Shown here: positions 61,378 through 64,000 of the stretch, in pieces | Layout: the number at the start of each line of letters is the position of its first letter | Position numbering within the stretch: the first letter of the stretch is position 1 | From: Sphingobium sp. | Lineage (GTDB): Bacteria > Pseudomonadota > Alphaproteobacteria > Sphingomonadales > Sphingomonadaceae | Assembly (NCBI GenBank): GCA_003248935.1 | Contig: QFQF01000001.1 | Location: 124,001 to 188,000 of the forward strand | Direction: 5' to 3' | Length of the DNA: 64,000 bases | Program-made: the position numbers and the translations under genes | The notes under the pieces: generated by a model | The model's input: the letters and a program-made list of their open reading frames with translations, nothing else | Database searches by the model: none | Told to the model about the DNA's origin: nothing

Positions 61378-64000
61378 TGAACTTCAAGCACATCAGACGC
61401 AGCCTGCTGCTGGGCTTCGCCCTCGTCGGCGCCGCTGTGCCGTCGTTCGCGACGGCCGAGACGCCCGGCGTAACGGCACTGCTGAACCAGGGTCGCTACT
61501 GGCAGGGCAAGGGGCGCCCCGATCTCGCGAACCAGGCGTTCCGCCGGGTGCTGGCGATCGATCCGCAAAACGCGGCGGCGAAGGCTGCGCTGGCCAACAC
61601 TCCGAAGGCCCCGCCCCCCGCTCCCCCGGCCGCGAAACCGGCTAAGCCGAAAGTGGCGCAACCCGCCCCCGCTCCGGCGCGTCCCTCCGCGCCTTCCACC
61701 GCCGCTGCGCCCAAAGCGCAGCCATCGGCGTCCTCGGATCGCGGTGGTGACGCACGTGCGGCCGGTTTCCGGGCGCTCGACGCGGGCAATCTGTCGACTG
61801 CCGCCGACCGTTTCCAGACGGCTCTTCGCGCCAATCGCAACGACGGCGATGCGCTCGGCGGCCTCGGCCTCGTCCGGCTGAAGCAGGAACGTTTCGGCGA
61901 GGCGCGCGACCTTCTCACCCGCGCGTCCCAACGCGGCAGCGCCGCGAAATGGAACGAAGCGCTTGCCTCCGCGCGCTTCTATGCCGGTATTCAGTCGGCG
62001 CAGGCGGCATCCGACGCCGGGCGCCTCGACGAAGCGCAACGCATTGCCGAGGAACTCGCCGCGTCCGATTTCACGGACAAGCAGCCCGCTCTCGACCTTC
62101 TCGCCGGCGTCTACGAGCGGCAGGGCCGCTATGCCGACGCCGCCCGCCTCTACCAGCAGGCAGGCGCCAAGGGCGGCAATCCCGCGCGCGCCAGCGGTAA
62201 CGCGATCCGGGCGCAGGCCATGGACGCCGCCGCGAACGGCAATGCGGCCATCGCCGAGCAGCTATTCCAGCAGGGGATGATGGCGAACCCGGCCGACCCC
62301 TGGATCCGTTACGAATTCGCGCGGTTCCTTGAAGCAAGAGGCCGCAGGGCCGATGCCGACGGCATTGCCGGGTCGCTGCGCAACGCGACCGACGCCGAGG
62401 CATTGTATGCCGCAGCGTTGTTCAGCAGTCAGACCGACCGGCCGATGGATGCCGAAGTCCTGCTCGACCGCATCCCGGCGGCAGCGCGCACGACCGAGAT
62501 GCGCGACCTTGCCGTTTCGCTGAAGACCGATGCGGCGATTGCGCGGGCACGGACGCTGGCCGGACAGGGTCAGGGCGCGCAGGCAATGGCCGCACTGCGA
62601 CAGATCGCAATGACCCCCGGCCTCCCGGCCGGACGGCAGGGCGCGATCGCGCAGGCGATGGCGGACATGGGCGACCTGGGCGGCGCCTCGGCTATCGCCC
62701 AGCAGGCGCTCAATGCACCCAACCCTGATCCGCAGGACATGGAACCGCTGGTCCGCGTATTCGCGATGACCGGGCAGGACGCGCTTGCCGCAGCCGCCGT
62801 TCAACGTGCGGCGCAGGCCGCCGGGACCATACCGGACGGGCAGAAGCAGGTCGCGCGCCTCAACGCCGTTCTCGCCGTGGCGCAGGCCGATCGCCTGCGC
62901 GAGGCGGGACAATATGCGCCTGCTTTCGACATATTGCAGGCACAATGGAATGCCGCGCCCGGCAACGCAGACATATTGAGCGCGCTCGGTCGTCTCTATC
63001 AGTCGGGCGGGATGTCGGCACAGGCCGCACAGACCTTCCAGATGGTGCTCAACCAGGCGCCGTCCGACATGGGTGCGCTGACCGGCCTCATCGACGCGGC
63101 CAGCGCCGCTGGCGACTTTGCCACGGCCCAGAACGCGACACAGCGCGCGCTCGCGGCAGCCCCGGCCGACTACAAGGTCTACCTTGCCGCCTCGCGGATG
63201 GAGCAGGCCCGCGGAAACGATCGCGCCGCCAAGCGCTACCTTGCGCGCGGACGCGAGCTCTATCTGGGACAGACCATGCCCTCCGGCGGTGGTTTCACGG
63301 CAACGAACCCATTTGCGGGTCGCGCGTCGGCAGGCGGCAATCCCTTCGCACCGGCGGCGGCGGTCAATCCCTTCGCCCTCGGCTCTACCCCGGCTGCATC
63401 GGGACGCTTCGCCGCGGTGCCAGCCTATGGCCAGCCCTTCGCAGCCCAGCCCGCGTTCGTTCAGCCAGGTTATGGCACGGGTCAGGGCTTTGCGCCTGTC
63501 GCCGCCGCTCCGGCCTCCGGCTATGCCCAGGGTGGATATGCCCAAGGCGGGTATACGGCTGCGCCGGTTCCGGACGAACAGATCGCCGATCCGGTCCTTC
63601 AGTCCATCGACCGTGACATGCGTACGCTTTCGGCCGAAACCGGGCCGCAGGTTGAGATGCAGACGGGCTATCGCGAACGGTCGGGTGAAACCGGGCTCAG
63701 CTCGCTCAAGGAACTGACCGGCGACATCAAGGCATCGACCGACCTTGCTGGCGGCCGTGTCTCGGCCAAGGCCAGCGCGGTGGTCCTCGACGCCGGGCGT
63801 CCCACCGGATCGGGGCTCGCCCGTTTCGGTGCCAACCCGCTGCTGGAAGCGGCGGCGATCGTCGCGGAGCAGCCCTCCGACCTCGTTCAGGCAGAAACAC
63901 AGCATGCCTCGGGCGTGGCGCTGTCGGTGGGCTATGCCGGCAAGACGGTGCAGGCCGATGTCGGCACGACCCCGCTCGGTTTCGACAAGACCAATGTCTC
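61377..64000 (+). CDS. bcsC: Cellulose synthase outer-membrane component BcsC, N-terminal part (runs off the window)
   Basis: BcsC is a periplasmic TPR protein with a C-terminal outer-membrane barrel through which cellulose leaves. ATG 61377 shares one base with the bcsAB stop. The first 874 codons are in the window and the frame stays open to base 64000. A signal peptide (RRSLLLGFALVGAAVPSFATA) is followed by TPR-like helices (LLNQGRYWQGKGRPDLANQA), a Pro/Ala/Lys-rich stretch at about 75-120, many further TPRs, then a low-complexity linker at about 640-735 with three NPF motifs and repeated AQGGY. Beta-rich sequence (about 785 on) starts the barrel region. The 3' end is cut by the window edge. 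Confidence 0.93.
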   Translation, partial: MNFKHIRRSLLLGFALVGAAVPSFATAETPGVTALLNQGRYWQGKGRPDLANQAFRRVLAIDPQNAAAKAALANTPKAPPPAPPAAKPAKPKVAQPAPAPARPSAPSTAAAPKAQPSASSDRGGDARAAGFRALDAGNLSTAADRFQTALRANRNDGDALGGLGLVRLKQERFGEARDLLTRASQRGSAAKWNEALASARFYAGIQSAQAASDAGRLDEAQRIAEELAASDFTDKQPALDLLAGVYERQGRYADAARLYQQAGAKGGNPARASGNAIRAQAMDAAANGNAAIAEQLFQQGMMANPADPWIRYEFARFLEARGRRADADGIAGSLRNATDAEALYAAALFSSQTDRPMDAEVLLDRIPAAARTTEMRDLAVSLKTDAAIARARTLAGQGQGAQAMAALRQIAMTPGLPAGRQGAIAQAMADMGDLGGASAIAQQALNAPNPDPQDMEPLVRVFAMTGQDALAAAAVQRAAQAAGTIPDGQKQVARLNAVLAVAQADRLREAGQYAPAFDILQAQWNAAPGNADILSALGRLYQSGGMSAQAAQTFQMVLNQAPSDMGALTGLIDAASAAGDFATAQNATQRALAAAPADYKVYLAASRMEQARGNDRAAKRYLARGRELYLGQTMPSGGGFTATNPFAGRASAGGNPFAPAAAVNPFALGSTPAASGRFAAVPAYGQPFAAQPAFVQPGYGTGQGFAPVAAAPASGYAQGGYAQGGYTAAPVPDEQIADPVLQSIDRDMRTLSAETGPQVEMQTGYRERSGETGLSSLKELTGDIKASTDLAGGRVSAKASAVVLDAGRPTGSGLARFGANPLLEAAAIVAEQPSDLVQAETQHASGVALSVGYAGKTVQADVGTTPLGFDKTNV

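Noticed and set aside
62262..63905. A 547-residue open frame opposite bcsC
   Set aside because: Antisense shadow; bcsC continues to the window edge in the expected frame.

Overview
The window is a gene-dense, GC-rich chromosomal segment of an alphaproteobacterium, most likely a member of the Sphingomonadales (Sphingomonas or a close relative). The evidence is the gene order nuoA-N/birA/coaX/rnj/DUF1467, the zapA / 6S RNA / 5-formyl-THF cyclo-ligase / DUF2842 block, the tkt-gap-pgk-fda-thiE-efp-suhB block, a DUF2336 protein beside an orphan sensor kinase, and an RNase J instead of a visible RNase E. I see no phage, transposase, integrase or CRISPR array. Taxonomy below order level is inference.

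Layout. 1-454: 3' end of citrate synthase, closed by a strong terminator. 0.5-7.3 kb: a minus-strand cluster of an Hpt-like protein, a nucleotidyltransferase-like membrane protein, a DUF2336 protein and a sensor kinase, facing a large coiled-coil membrane protein. The first two and the kinase all lack key catalytic residues. 7-25 kb: DUF1467, RNase J, type III pantothenate kinase, biotin ligase and all 14 subunits of respiratory complex I in one minus-strand operon, with a Fur-box-like palindrome upstream of nuoA. 25-33 kb: inositol monophosphatase, EF-P, ThiE and central carbon enzymes (class I aldolase, Pgk, Gap, transketolase). 33-37 kb: secreted EEP-family hydrolase, ZapA, 6S RNA, folate enzyme, small proteins, tRNA-Asp. 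37-48 kb: AI-2E family permease, glycerol kinase, lipoprotein, a branched-chain-type 2-oxoacid dehydrogenase E1a-E1b-E2 operon, thymidylate synthase, a JAB/RadC-like protein, tRNA-Pro and an SBF-family transporter. 48-52 kb: a circularly permuted D-amino-acid-oxidase-like flavoprotein, glutathione peroxidase, an MFS exporter and a DEDDh exonuclease. 52-64 kb: a c-di-GMP and cellulose region with a GAF-PAS-GGDEF-EAL protein, a GAF-GGDEF cyclase, then bcsR/P-like, bcsQ, a fused bcsA-bcsB, and bcsC running off the end.

How the parts fit. Citrate synthase, glycolysis, the 2-oxoacid dehydrogenase and complex I form a housekeeping carbon-to-respiration core. The right end couples two c-di-GMP enzymes with a cellulose synthase whose PilZ domain has intact c-di-GMP-binding residues, so local control of cellulose export is plausible. 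The most unusual items are the operon of apparently inactive signalling and transferase proteins (0.5-4.6 kb), the permuted oxidase (48.2-49.4 kb), and a possible CtrA-controlled 28-residue membrane peptide (about 48.0 kb).
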